This document shows positions 30,754-42,875 of a stretch of DNA of 64,000 nt, one piece after another (position 1 is the first letter of the stretch; every line of letters begins with the position of its first letter). The position numbers were made by a program, and so were the translations under genes. The notes under the pieces are model-generated. The model saw only the letters and a list, made by a program, of their open reading frames with translations, was not told where the DNA came from and did no database searches. This DNA comes from Micrasema longulum (Eukaryota > Arthropoda > Insecta > Trichoptera > Brachycentridae): positions 1 through 64,000 of the forward strand of contig JAGVSM010000513.1 of NCBI GenBank assembly GCA_022494885.1. The letters are read 5' to 3'.

Positions 30754-32400
30754 ACAATGCCGAAAAACCCATATGCTTTAGTCCCAAAACGAAAACTAAA
30801 TCAATCCCAATTTTCAAAGGAGAAATGCAATGTAAGTTGGATTTGATTAATTTATTAGTATTAAAATTTAGAATACAAAGGACAGACATTTGATTTACAT
30901 AAATAATTGTATCACCATTACAAATAAATGTAACAGTTTATTATTTGCTTATTTTGGGATTCATAAAAGCTTAAATTAACTAAGGCCTGTGGAGAATACA
31001 CTGTAAGTTATTGTCTTATTTACTTAGAAAAATAAAATTCCTACCACATTTTACAAAACAATACTAAATGTACAAATAAGTTTGAATTTGGTAATGTATC
31101 CCAAAATAAAACACGTTTATTGGATTTTTATTTTACTTTATTTGTTTAAAAAGACCAGAGCTTATATTGTGACGCATTCCGTCGTTTGAAAATGTCCTAA
31201 CAAGACGAAACGCGTCACAGTATACGCTCTTATATATTAAAAAAAATAAAGTACAATAATTAATTAAAAGTACAAAGAATTCTACCAATTGTCTGCATTC
31301 ACAATAAAAAAAGTACAAATAATCATCATTATAACCCTTATTTTCTAAATATTGACTCTATCAATGAATAGGGTTATATTTGCCTTTTGGGTAATATGCA
31401 AATAGAAATGTTTTAGGGTGTTCCAGCAAAATGTCTTTCAACTGATATTCTAGAAGATGACGGTTGTCAGGTTAGTATTCATATCAAAGTAGGAATATTT
31501 TAAGTATTTACATTAAAATAGCTAATAAGATCTAAATTGGATTATGATTATTAATTAATCTGTATTATTTCAGGCGCAGCAGCTAGTTCCAGAACTGCTA
31601 GCACAGCCATTACACCCCTTTAAGTTGGAAGGCAGGAGAGTTGTGGACATCCAGGAATTTTTCACTAAAATCCAGGAAATATTTTCTCATTCTTCCATGT
31701 TTGATTGCAAAGGAACGAATATGGTGATTGTGGATAAAAAGTTGCATGGCTTTAATTCTATATAAAATTTAAAATGTAATATGTGTGGATTATATTTTTC
31801 TGTAAATTGTTGCGAGGACAGATCGAATGAAATGAATTTAAGTGAATCGAGTATCGGTTCTGGATATAGTGGTTTGCAAGAGTTGACTGCTGCTGTTGGA
31901 ATTCTTTGCATGAGTAAATGGAAGTATTTGAAGATCAATAAGAAAGTGTGTGAATGGTGGGATACTGCGAAACTAAAAGTTATGGAGGAGGCAGCGAAAG
32001 AAGAGGGACAACTGGCTACTGCGAATGGTGAAATTGATGAAAATGGTATACCAATGATAACTGTTGTGGCTGACGGGTGTTGGTCATACAAAAGAGATCA
32101 TACAAAACCAACTACTCGTCTAACTCGGGCGCAGCTTCTATAGTAGGGTTTCGTACGGGGAAAGTTCTATATATAGGTGTTAAAAATAAATACTGTGTGA
32201 TTTGTGCCAGAGCAACTAATAAGAATATTGAGGCACCAAAACATGAATGTTTCAAAAATTACTCAGGATCTTCAAGTGGTATGGAATCGGCGATCATTTT
32301 CTCTAAAAACCCCTCTGGGTTTAAAAATTCCATATCGACGCATGGTTAAAATTAGAATCTTTTTATTTAAACTGTTTGCTTCCAGAGCTTGTTGACCCCC
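30754..32400 (+). pseudogene. Mutator-like transposase pseudogene with introns
   Basis: Pieces in order: MPKNPYALVPKRK (from ATG 30757) to a GT donor at about 30830; an exon about 31419-31469 (GVPAKCLSTDILEDDG) between AG and GT; then an exon from about 31574 (AQQLVPELLAQPLHPFKLEG). That exon runs into a stop at 31762-31764 and continues with NEMNLSES, GYSGLQELTAAVGI, NGIPMITVVADGCWS. A frameshift near 32092 leads to KRSYKTNYSSNSGAA, IVGFRTGKVLYIGVKNKYC and HECFKNYSGSSSGMES. The order VADG.WS...GFRTGKVLY..NK.C...CF.N..G...ME is the core of the Mutator-like transposase family common in arthropods. The end is lost after about 32330. Stops and shifts show it is dead. Confidence 0.68.
31158..31229 (+). 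ncRNA. Hammerhead-like ribozyme remnant
   Basis: An 18-bp imperfect stem (GAGCTTATATTGTGACGC at 31158-31175 with GCGTCACAGTATACGCTC at 31212-31229) encloses ATT, a variable arm, a degenerate core (TTGAAAA in place of CTGATGA), a GTCC..GAC arm and CGAAAC. This is the arrangement of a type III hammerhead: stem III, UH cleavage position, stem I, core, stem II, GAAA, stem III. The damaged core suggests it is no longer active. Such motifs are known from Penelope-like elements and retrozymes. It lies in the first intron of the Mutator-like pseudogene. Confidence 0.45.
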
Positions 32401-34460
32401 GAGTTACACGATCCATGCCTATCGGAGATCCACCAAATGTTCTCGAGGCTATCGAAAACAAAAAAGTTGCTCCCTATTGGGGGACTTTATTAAGTCATAA
32501 ATTGTAAAAAAAAAAGCTGTTTAACGAAAACATCCCATCAACCAGTAAAAGTTAAATTATACTCACCAGTTTCAGAAAAATATTTACCTAAATCAGCTTA
32601 GAAATTCTGCCCTCTTTCAACTATGATGGTTTTTTTTTTTTTTAATTTATGTAGATGTTGCTTTTATTATTTTTTTAATTTCTGTTTCCAGATACACAAC
32701 TTTGATTGAACCTGTCCCTCCTAAATCAAGACCATTGTAACGTGAAATATATTCTTAGTTCTTTTTCACAATGTATTTTTCATAAAATAACAAGAAACTA
32801 AATTTACAATAAATGATTACAGTCATAATGACAAGCGATATCTATTGTTATCAAAAATATTGTGTTTCTTTACTGGTTCTTTCCAATAATATATGTTTTT
32901 GAACCATTTGCACTTTAGTATTTTTTCAATAATAAATGAAATTTTCCTCCACAATTTGTTTATTTTTACTTACAAGCGGTCCCACGATCAATTCCCGGCG
33001 GGGTTAAGTGAAATATTTTTTTAATGTGTTTTTACGCTGCAATATTTAATTCTCCTTGGACTGGCACGGGACTGCAGGATTGATCATCTTACCTTCATGT
33101 TATATATTATTAAATACGCTGTATTTTGTTTTCAAATGCAATGTCTTATGCACCAATAGGTGATAGGGATGATGATCTATCCAAAATTCTATTTACTTCG
33201 AAAAGGTTTATAACACTTGTTTATATTTTAAAAATATTTTACAACGTCACTCTCACATAGGTGTAAAAATAGAAATAAAACTATTATGTAAGTAATTTAG
33301 CATATTTATATTTTCTCAATGCATATTAAAATAATCGCTTACAGTATTTTGTCAATACAAGGTTTCCACAAAACTCTTAAAATGCTTGAATTACTGTTTT
33401 AGTTTTTTTCATCTAAGATTATGTAGACATCCTTTTGACAGTGCATAATTGCTAGTTATCAATGTTTTGTGCTTAATTTTGAGAATAGTATCACAGTATT
33501 TTCTGAGTGGAATACATGCTTTACAATATAAAACTTGATACACATTTCTTAGATAGGTGATTAAATGCGCTTTTATAGGTTTTTAGTGTAAAAGTTGGTA
33601 GGCACCCTTTTGACTTTATTCTTTTGCATTATTCTTTTGTCTGTTGCACCTGGAATGAAATGTATTTATCAATTTTACGTAGATTAAATGCAATGCTTAC
33701 CTTAATTGATAGTTATCATGGTTTTAAACTTAAATAGTAACTAAGAAAATAAAATCAAGTAAAATAATATACACAATTATTCTTAACCTATAAAAATATT
33801 TTTAGGTATTTGGCCGAGTCTTTTATCATTATACTCGTATGTTGTTAAATTTTCAGAATTTATCTACCATATTTTTCCAATTTTATTACGAAATACATGA
33901 TCAAGTGCAAATTCAAAAAAACTTATCAGTTTAAAGGAAAAATATTATAAAATGTCATATTGTCAAAAAATGTTTTTACTTACTAATTTGATGAGATCAA
34001 ATAATTTTTCTCTTGAAAACAATATAATGAAGTGCATTATTTTTTTGGCATTCACTTTAGTGACATGGTGCATTTTCATTAAAACACAACAACAGTGTTA
34101 TCTGTCAACTTCGAAAATACAAATATATATAATTACCCAAAAGCCAGAAGTCACAGATTATCCGATAGTTGTACAATTCTACATTATCTCTGCAGTACGC
34201 CAGTCAGGAGTGCTATTATAGATTTTACCTATTAAACAATCACGCAAAAACTCTATCTATCTCTGTCTTTTTCATTTTGTCAAACAAAGTATGAAGAGTA
34301 CGTAAGAAATTGACGAACATACAATGTAACAGGATATTTTTTTTAAATTGCTTTGTCTTGAAGCGGTATATTTTACGCACTCGGCGGCAAACCGTACGAT
34401 CCAACTTACCGACTACAGCCTTAATAAGCAACTGGGTTATTTATTTTTTTTGCATAGAAG
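32401..34460. other. AT-rich non-coding DNA
   Basis: No gene or repeat recognised. A short + frame at 33952-34221 shows no family motif. Confidence 0.45.
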
Positions 34461-35850
34461 TTACATCGTGTTGGGTGAATAAATATATTTAACCTTATTA
34501 TAAATTCTAGGAGCTATAAAGCTAAAAGATCTTTGTCCGAAAGAAATTCTCGTCCGCGATACAATGTGTTTCTGTGACGTCACACTACGAGTTGATATAT
34601 TGTGTGCTGTTAAGACGTGGTCAATTTTATTATTGTAATGATTAATTATTATTGTTTTAGCATACAATTGTCTAACGTCCAAAACATTCAATTCCTTGAA
34701 GAGTTGCTCTGAAGGATAGCGATACGGTTTTTTATTTATTACTCTAAGAACAGACTTTTGACACTTGATGAGAGGGTCGAGACAAGACAATGATGCACCT
34801 CCTTATCCTAAGATCCCGTACGACAGTACACTTTGTACAAGCGCAAAGTACACAAATTTTATCAATAAGATGGATACAAATTTCCAAGGTTAAACCAAGG
34901 TATTTAATAGTTTTAACGGTCTCCAAAATAGTACAGTCGCATGGTGATGAATCAGGAGTGACATCACCGTCAATGACACTGGTGGATCTTTATTGTCCCT
35001 CATTAGGCCATTGCTGCTGGTTTATATATTAAATTTATGATTTTGGTTTTTTCTCGTTAAGATTCAACAGGTTATAATCTAACCAGTTTTTTACCAGTCT
35101 TAATCCGTTTTCACATCTACTATTTACATTGTTCCACATTTTGTCAGAAAATACAATGGCCGTATCGTCTGCAAATGACACTGCCTCACCACCATCGATG
35201 TCTATATTGAGGTCATTCAGGTATATCAAAAAAAGAATCGGACCCAGTATGCTCCCTTGTGGAACTCCAAAATTGATGCATTTCTCCGAGCTTAGTATAT
35301 CATTTAATTTGTTAATCTGAGTTCTACCTGTCAGATAATTTTGAAACCATTTTAGGGCAACTCCACGTATACTAACTGAATACATTTTTCGAATTAACAG
35401 TAAATGAGAGACAGTGTCAAACGCTTTAGCAAGATCCAGGAAAACAGCGGTACATTTGTCTCCTCTATCTAGAGATTCGGTAACTGTTTGTATTACAAAT
35501 GCAATTGCATCTTGTGTGCTTCTCCCTTTTCTAAACCCGTACTGCCTCTGTGACAAGATTCTATTTTTTCTTTTTATGATACTAATCTATTTTTTACAAC
35601 AGTTTTTTGACTTTCGAAAGCGTAGCGACTTTAGTAGGCTAATAGGGCGGTAGCAACTTACATCGTCCTCTTTTCCACCTTTGAATGTAGGACAAATCAT
35701 AGCCTTTTTAAGACACGTTGGGAAAATACCCTCAGCTAAACTTAAATTTGTGATATGCATTATTGGTTTAACTAAGTGTTCGGAATAACTGCAATAAGTA
35801 CCAGTAGTATTTGTGTCTTTTAGGGAATTTATCACTTTGGTTCTTTAAAA
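34461..35850 (-). pseudogene. LINE reverse transcriptase fragment (CR1/Jockey group)
   Basis: Minus-strand frames in order: 35835-35587 (LAEGIFPTCLKKAMICPTFKG, CYRPISLL), then a frameshift; 35556-35035 (YGFRKGRSTQDAI, VFLDLAKAFDTVSH, GVPQGSILGPILFLIYLNDL, SFADDTAIVF); 34926-34744 (TIKYLGLTLEI, then RDLRIRRCI); and 34790-34461 (VLRVINKKPYRYP, RSFSFIAPRIYNKV). The catalytic FADD is kept. The 5' part with the endonuclease is missing, so it is a truncated copy with at least three frame breaks. Confidence 0.8.
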
Positions 35851-36310
35851 TTTGTTAAATGTGTATCTATTTAACATATTTTTAATAAATTGATCAATGT
35901 AATCTAACTGCTACTTAACAACTTGTGTATATATTTTTTTGGATACTATTTACGTGTATATCATTGTTACTCTTATTTTCTATTATTTGAAAAAAGGAAA
36001 GGAGGGAAGGCTGGTCAGGGGCTATCCTCGTGTGAATCCGCTGATGAAAAAAAAATTTATGACGGGTTTAACAAAAAACTTTTTCTTTTCGTATGTTCTT
36101 TTTCGTCATTTTAATAATTTCAGAGTAGAATGATACGAACTGGCTTTTTTTCGGGTACGCTTTTTTTCTTTTTTTGCATTGTATTTAGTTACATAAAGAA
36201 AACTATTTATGGGTGTGTAATTTTAGTTTATTTGTATATATTATATTTTTTTGTATAATGGCTGATGTTTTCTTTTTCTTTTAATAAATAATTGAGCCGG
36301 AGAAATGGAC
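35851..36310. other. AT-rich DNA before the CpG-rich block
   Basis: No gene recognised. The base composition changes abruptly at about 36310-36340 to very GC-rich. Confidence 0.5.
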
Positions 36311-36765
36311 GCGAAATCCCCGGAAGAGTTTCCTCTCCAAAGCGGCGCGGCGCCAGGTGATTCATTCATGCTACGGTCCCGCGGGCGGCGGGCGGAGGGG
36401 CGCGGCGGAGAGGCGATAGTACGCGCGGCGCGGCGCGGCGCGGCGGGAGGCAGTCGGCCAGTGTCAGCCGCGCCGCGGCGGAGAGTTCGCGTGTATCCGC
36501 GTGTCGAGTCCGCGTGTGCCGCGCCATGCTGCTGACCGTGTGCGGCGCGCGCTGCTGCTGGGGGCGCCGGCGCGCGCGCAGTACTGGGACCGCCAGGCCT
36601 GGCGCTGCCGCCGCCCGCGCGCGCCGCCAGCCAGGCCCGCTGGCGGCGCGCCTGCTGGAGGCGCTGCTGGCCGTGCCCTATGGTGACAGCGCCGGCGACG
36701 ATGACGGCGGCCCCCGCGCCAGGAGAAGAGCCCCCGAGCCGGGAGTCCCCCCGGCCCGTGATAAG
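36311..36765 (+). promoter_or_regulatory. CpG-rich block at the presumed 5' end of the receptor gene
   Basis: About 450 bp of GC-rich sequence with frequent CG dinucleotides (GCGGCGCGG, CGCGCGGCG) sits in AT-rich DNA. It holds the candidate first coding exon and by position could include the promoter and 5' UTR. No TATA or initiator motif could be singled out. Confidence 0.4.
36526..36765 (+). CDS. Tentative first exon of the methuselah-like receptor gene
   Basis: From ATG 36526 the frame is open for exactly 80 codons to a GT donor (GATAAG|GTATCC, donor 36766-36767), phase 0, which fits the phase-0 acceptor at 46685. The last part reads LAARLLEALLAVPYGD, GPRARRRAPEPGVPPARDK. The start (MLLTVCGARCCWGRRRAR) is Arg-rich and is a poor signal peptide. 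In the -1 frame the same DNA reads RRALLLGAPARAQYWDRQAW, which looks more like a signal peptide with its cleavage site, so a small indel (real or an assembly error in this GC-rich DNA) may separate the two. The link to the downstream exons is inferred from phase and strand only. Confidence 0.35.
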
Positions 36766-37510
36766 GTATCCGACATTGCGTACCTACCTCTGCACTTGTC
36801 ACTCGATGTAAACAAACGACACTCCTTCTTGTCGGTTGTAAACTCCGTTGGAATGGAACCGGGTATTTGAAGGTTAGATGAAAAATGTTCCGGCTGTATT
36901 TAGTTATAATAATATTTTTTGGTACGCCTCCACTAGTTTACGAGTGATTTCGATTAATAACATTAAGTAGGTATGAGTTTTTTTTATAATAATTAGTAAG
37001 TATGCATCTACCATATTCAAATTACCCGCTTTTTATCTTCAATAGTTTTGTAATAATTTTTTCGTCACGATATATTAATTTGTATTTTATTAGAAAAATT
37101 AAACTGCTCAATTATCTTTATTAAATATTCTACTGCTTACTATCTAACCCATCACCTGGGCCCGTATTCTAACGGAATGTTCAATTTTAACTACAAAGTA
37201 AATGATGTTTTCCATATGATTTTCTAATCATGCTCAATTACAGATTACCAACGAAGATACTTTGAATTTTCATACAAATTCTCGTGTATAAATATCGATT
37301 TTATTTATGTCTTACGAGACGTACGTGTACTGATGAAGATAACGCTTATAATCGTGGCCGTGCACCTGTATATATATCCCATTGTTTTATCTACTTTACA
37401 GTCAAAACGCACTACGAAATCGGAGTAATATATCATTTAACTACCTCTTGTAGGATATATTTATGTGTTCAGTATATACTCGTGTATATATATATTTTTA
37501 AAAAATTTTC
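36766..37510. other. AT-rich intronic DNA
   Basis: No exon or repeat recognised. Confidence 0.45.
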
Positions 37511-38225
37511 ATTTATTTATATATACGCCCAATGGGCATTTTTATGGACATATGTATACATAGAAAATTATTATAAAAAAAGTAGAAAGACTCGATGGTT
37601 TATAGTAGACTTTGTGGGAGTGGAAGCGGGAGAGAGGTGTTTATAATTGAATTTGATTCAGTGATCGTTTGAAAGAAGACAACTTGTTATCAAAGAAATC
37701 AAGACTGGTGTGTTTGTTGGCAGATCTAAGATTTCTGGGCATAGGGGAATGAAAACCAAAGTTAGTTCTATGGCTATCGGTATGAAAGAGTAAGTTTTGT
37801 CTGAGGTTTCTAGTTGGGATATTTAATTTTATTGAGCTCAGTAGTTCAAGCGCATCAAAGAGTGAGTTAAGAATTTTAAATAGGACTAGAAGGTCGGATT
37901 TAATTCGACGGTCTTAAAGAGAAGATATATTTAAGGTAGTTTCTAACTTATTATACGTATATTGGTCTCTTCTCTGGATAAGCCCAACCTCCAGCCTATC
38001 TTTCTCAAAAATCGATGTTGAGCTGATTCAATATTTTTGATGTGAACATCATAATATGGAGACCAGATAACACAGGAATACTCTTGGTGCGGGTGAACTA
38101 GGGAACAAAAGAGAGTTTTAAGGGTATTGATATTTTTGAAGCCAGCTGTGCTTCTGTTAATAAATCCAAGAAGTTTTAAGGATTTATTGATAACATGTTC
38201 AATTTGTAGATTGTAGATTATTGGA
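37511..38225 (-). pseudogene. 5'-truncated Jockey-type LINE (thumb, C-terminus and 3' hairpin)
   Basis: Read on the minus strand from 38215: QIEHVINKSLKLLGFINR, LKTLFCSLVHPHQEYSCVIW, QHRFLRKIG, then near the end LELLSSIKLNIPTRNLRQ and RNLRSANKHTS. These are the typical C-terminal blocks after the reverse transcriptase fingers of Jockey-type LINEs. Downstream, a GCCC/GGGC hairpin (37527-37537) and a TAAATAAAT-type tail mark the 3' end. The 5' end breaks off at about 38225. Several frame breaks are present. Confidence 0.7.
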
Positions 38226-38282
38226 CGGGCACCAGGTGCTAAAAGACAATAAGTCAGATAAAATAAAATAGTATATAGATAA

Positions 38283-38355
38283 AATCTTTGTTTATTTATT
38301 TAAAGAAAACAACAGCCATTATAACAAAAAAATACAGTATTTACATAGAAACCGA
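38283..38355 (+). repeat. Dispersed repeat CAACAGCCATTATAAC, copy 1
   Basis: TTATTTA..AACAACAGCCATTATAACAA..AATACAGTATTTACATAGA matches 55407-55475 and, less closely, 63550-63610, all in the same orientation. A TTATTTATTTA run precedes copies 1 and 2, so these may be LINE or SINE ends read from their tails. Confidence 0.55.
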
Positions 38356-39710
38356 AATAGAGGTTTTCTATATAAAACTAAGTACAATTCCATAAAATAA
38401 AAAAAGCGCATCTGTGTAAAGTCACTCAGCATCATCCATTTGTAAAAAAAATATTACAGCATTACATATTCAACAAAAAAACATAAATATATATATATAT
38501 AGGGAAAAAAGCAATAAGGAGTTTCAGCCCTACAGAAAATTGGACACAAAAAGGTTTTCTTACGCGCGGTAAAAAATAGAGCATTGACTTTACGGCAAAG
38601 TTTCTTGAAAATGGACAAAAAAATAATGAAAACATTTTAATAAAAACTAACTATTTTGAACGACGTCACTAGTTCATACGAATTAACTTATGATAAGAAA
38701 GAGATTTCCGGTTTACGATAATTCAACCGACAATGCGGAAAAGAACTTAAGACTTAAGACGTCCCGCGTGCAGTCATTTCATAAATACAAAACTTTGAAA
38801 AATCATAGCGCTGATAACGCGGATACACAATTATTTTTTTTTAAATTTTGGCTTAGTTTAATAGTCTATCAAGAAAGATTTTTTTTTTAAACCGCTTAAC
38901 TTCCTTATTCAGGTTGAACTTCCAAAAAATCAGGCTTTTGTGTTTGGCCAGTGAACAAAATGGTGTATTTTTTTTTTTTTAATATTTTTTTATTAAAGAA
39001 GGTAAAAACATGAACAGAAAATATAAAAGGAAAAATAATGAAACCCACTAAACCGCGAAACCAGCTTGTCAGCAGGTTTCTTATTTTTCCTTTACAAAGA
39101 GAAACGTTAGAGAAATTATATAAATTTAAAAAGTAATATAAACATTATTAAGAACTAAAAGCATACCTAATTTTCACACAAAATTTATTTATAAAAATTC
39201 AAATAGATGACATTAAATGATAATCAATATAAAGCTTTGTTACACATTAACCATTCAATTATTTTTTTCTTAAAAACTTCGTCAACATTTTCTTTTAAAA
39301 TCATCTTGGGAATCTTATTACATTTTTTAGTAATTGTATAATGAAGTGTTCTTTAGCCATACTTGTTTACAAACCTCGGTCAGTACAATAAAACAAAATG
39401 AAACAATAAATGAGAAAATATAAATTTATTTTTTTAAAAAGAAAAACAAAATAATAAAACTAATGTATCCCAATGATAATGCACATCTGTATAGGTACAA
39501 TGTAAAAAATGCTGCCCTAGAAATAGGTGAGAAAAAACTTTATTATTATTATGATATGAACTAATATTAATTACGTAAATTAATGTACACAATTTCGTAA
39601 CATTTTCTTTATTTGTTCTTCGTGTTTAACAATTCACGAGTAACTAATTTGTGTATAAAAGGTTTGCATTAATTTTGTTAGTAAATGCCTTAAAATAAAA
39701 GGTGGCGCAA
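38356..39710. other. AT-rich intronic DNA
   Basis: A T-run at 38968-38981 is followed by TTTTTTATTAAAGAAGGTAA and AACATGAACAG, which recur at 45868-45906; this is probably the tail of another retroelement on the minus strand. No exon seen. Confidence 0.4.
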
Positions 39711-40895
39711 TAGACCCAATCGGAAGATGTCATAATTTTTGCGAATGGCGGCAAATGTCAGTTCTGATTTGACATTTGTGAAGTAAACAGTTACAAAATA
39801 CACGTCAACGAGACATGAATCGCTGTACTCCTCAAAAACGTGGAATTTTTTTTTCGATTTTTATGCGGAATAATTTGTCGGTGGTGTTGGCGCAGATTTT
39901 CCGGTCGTCCGGCACAAGCTACTACGGCGTTTAGCTGGTCGCCTAGAAGAGTGCGGGGCAACACGAGATGCAGCCATGTCTGGCCGGTCCCGGAACAGCC
40001 GTTATGCTGAGAATATCGCGGCTGCAGCTGAAGATGTCGCAGAGAACCCCGGAAAATCGACCAGACGACGTGCCACGAAATCGGGCCTCAATCTGGGGTC
40101 TTTACAGAAAAGTTTGATGAAATACTTGAAGATGTTTTCCTTACAAAGTGCAAAAAGTGCGTCAGCTCATGGCCGTTGACCGCCGAGCGCGTATAACCCA
40201 CGCTCGAGCCATCCTGAATTTCGACCACGGGGAAGATAACTTTTTACCGGAAATCATCATAAGTGAGGAGGCCAATTTCCATCTCTGTGAATAAACAGAA
40301 GTATCGCTTCTGGGTACTAAAAACTCGCGTAGAGCCCACGAAAAATCATAACACCTGCTCGAAATTACTGCATGGTGTGGTGTTTACGCTGGAGGCGTCA
40401 TCGTGTCTTATTTTTTTGAAAACTCCACGGGCCAAACGACTACTGTGGACGGCGAGCGGTACAGAGCCATGCTCAACGACTTTCTCCTTCCTCAATTAGA
40501 TGAATTGGGATTGGAAAACATGCGGTTCCGACAGGATGGAGCAACGGCGCATAATGCACGAGCCTCAACCAATATTATGAGAGCTGCATTTACGGGTCCC
40601 CTAATCTCTCGTTTTGGTGATTTGCACTGGCCGGCAAGATCGTCCGATTTAACCGTTCCAGACATCTTTTTGTGGGGTTTCTTGAAATCACGAGTCTATG
40701 TCAACAAGCCCCAGACTCTTAAAGCCCTCAAAGAGAATATCTGTCAAGAATGCGAGAACCTATCGCCGAAAGTTCTGGAAAGTGATGAAAATGTGTTCTG
40801 AAAATGCCATAAATCTGGCCTGTATGGTCATCAATTCTGGCGGCGGTCATTTGGCTGGTATCATTTTCTCGACTTTCGTACCGTGAATCATTTTA
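39711..40895 (+). pseudogene. DD41D mariner-type transposase, broken
   Basis: The order of motifs is that of a Tc1/mariner transposase: CTPQKRG (start about 39819), SRNSRYAENIAAAAEDVAEN, STRRRATKSGLN, ISEEANFHL, VNKQKYRFW, SYFFENSTGQTTTVDGERYR, RQDGATAHNARA, WPARSSDLTVPDIFLWG, SRVYVNKP and GGGHLAGIIF. Between the Asp of QDGATAH and the Asp of VPDIFLWG are 41 residues, the spacing of the DD41D (rosa-like) group. The first catalytic Asp (SDEAHF in relatives) is Glu here (SEEANF, about 40261-40278) and a TAA follows. Frameshifts separate the pieces. The left end may be GTGGCGCAATAGACCC near 39711; no matching right inverted repeat was found. Confidence 0.78.
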
Positions 40896-40909
40896 GCCTT
40901 TCTTTCGCT

Positions 40910-41560
40910 GTCTATTTACTCCACATGTCCAAACTTATGCAGCACTCCTTTTTTGATTTTGTCGATAATGCTAGTCTCACATAATGCACGAATCTCGACA
41001 TTTGTGCACATACATCAGTTTACCACACGTTCACCTGAGATATCGTATTTTGACAACATTCAGCCTACTTTTATCATTATTTTTCCAAGTTCATACTTTG
41101 CTCCCATCTATAAGGGTCGGCACCAGAACTCCATGGCGACCTGTTAGTTTTCCTCCTGCGACAAACATTTGTTTACCAGGGTAAATTAAGGTGCATTGTT
41201 CACGTTGTTACTGACACTCACCCTTATTTCAATATATTTCTCAGTCTTTCCATCCCTAGTAAACATACTTTTATTTATTTTAGTATATCTCCGTTCACAC
41301 TGATCTCACATTTGATTATACTTTCATCCCTTTCAAAAACAATTCATTTCGATTTATCAATATTCATTAGCAAATCACTTTTCTTGCATATATTGTGGAC
41401 TTTTTTTCCCAATAAATATTGCAGTTCTTGTATTTTGCTAGCAAGAAGCGCGGCAGTTATATCACCCATTTTTGCTTCCACTCTTCAATCTTTCAGTTCT
41501 TTCATACAGTTATCAATGTATACGCTAAACAATATTGGTGACATTACACATCCCATACAT
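40910..41560 (-). pseudogene. Decayed LINE reverse transcriptase (RTE-like type)
   Basis: On the minus strand from 41560: GCVMSPILFSVYIDNCMKEL, then ITAALLASKIQELQ where the catalytic YADD should be, NIDKSKCIVF, and far downstream IRYLR-TCG with RDSCIM. This order (QGCVMSP, DNTALLA, NVDKSK, MRYLR-VCG) belongs to RTE-like or related LINEs. The catalytic motif is lost and many stops are present. Confidence 0.55.
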
Positions 41561-42875
41561 TGAAAAAGTCCTACGAAAAAAAGCATTTTTAACATACGAT
41601 GTTTTACTTGTTGGTACATGAAACAGGTGGTACCGTCTACAAATCCTGGCTGGCACATGTATTGTTATTAAACCAAGCAGCTCTGTACAGTCAACCATTC
41701 CTGTCACAATTTTGTAAAGCAGTAGTTGGTCCGCACACACTCTGCGGTATTGTAGAGAAATGATTCCATGGAAGGTGGAGGCAGTGAGAGTAGATACATA
41801 AGAAATACCGGTTTTGTATTTAAGGTACTTTATAAATTTGTTTTGAATATTTTCTATTCTACTTATATATATAGCATACTAGGGATTCCATATCTGAGAG
41901 GCGTATTCCAAATGGCTTCTGACAAATGTATAATATAATGAAATAAGGGCCTTTGGATTATTAAAGTGTTTACTCATTCGAATTATGAAACCTAACATGC
42001 TCAATGCTTTGGAGGTAATTTTATTGATATGCGATTCAAAAAGTAGTTTTGAGTCTAAAACAATCCCAAGATCTTTAATTTCGTGCTTTCTCATTAGTAC
42101 ATTATTGTTTAGTTTGTAATCAAAATTAAGAATTTTTCTTTTCCTTGTGAATGTAATACAGACACATTTATTTATATTCAAAAACAGTTTATTTTCAATA
42201 CAATAGTCAGTTAGACGATTAAGATCGTCTTGAATCATTAGGCAATCTTCTTGAGATTTAACTTTAGCGTATATTTTCATATCATCGGCATAAAGAAGAA
42301 ATTTTGAATAACGAAAGCAAACATCAATGTCATTTATATATATAAGAAATAATAGGGGACCGAGTAGACTTCCCTGGGGAACACCAGAGGAGATTTCTGC
42401 CCAGTCAGATTTATACCCACCAATTACTACCGATTGACATCGATTACTAATATATGATATCAGCCAGCGCAGAAGATCACCATGTATACCTATAGCCAAA
42501 AGTTTGCGTGTTAAGACTAAATGGTCAACTTTGTCAAAGGCTTTGCTGTAGTCAGTATATATAGCATCAGTTTGGAAACCACTTTCCATTGTGTTTAAAA
42601 TATCATTTGTAAATAAAGTAAGGTTTGTAACGGTCGAGCGTCCGGAGAAAAAGCCATGTTGTTGAGGACAGATATAGGATTTTACTGCATGGAATAATTT
42701 TTCATAAATAATTTTTTCAAATAATTTAGCGAATGTCGATAGTATTGAAATTGGCCTATAGTTGTTTGCGTCATTTTTTGATCCAGATTTAAATATGGGT
42801 GTGATGTTTGCTTTCTTCCATTGAGATGGAAAAACACATTCCTGGAGAGACTTTTTAAATAATGTGTGTGATTAT
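41525..42875 (-). pseudogene. Jockey-type LINE, 5'-truncated reverse transcriptase
   Basis: A long open stretch on the minus strand begins near 42868 (LFKKSLQECVFPSQW) and continues KANITPIFKSGSKNDANN, YRPISILSTFAKLFEKII, QQHGFFSGRSTVTNL, YTDYSKAFDKVDH, SSGVPQGSLLGPLLFLIYIN, LLYADDMKIY, LNINKCVCITF and IKDLGIVLDSKLLF to SQIWNP, where a stop falls at 41879-41881. A further frame 41740-41525 has LLGLITIHVPARICRRYHLF and YVKNAFFRR, the C-terminal end. The endonuclease is absent. The core is unbroken from palm to thumb, so it is a fairly young insertion. Confidence 0.85.
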
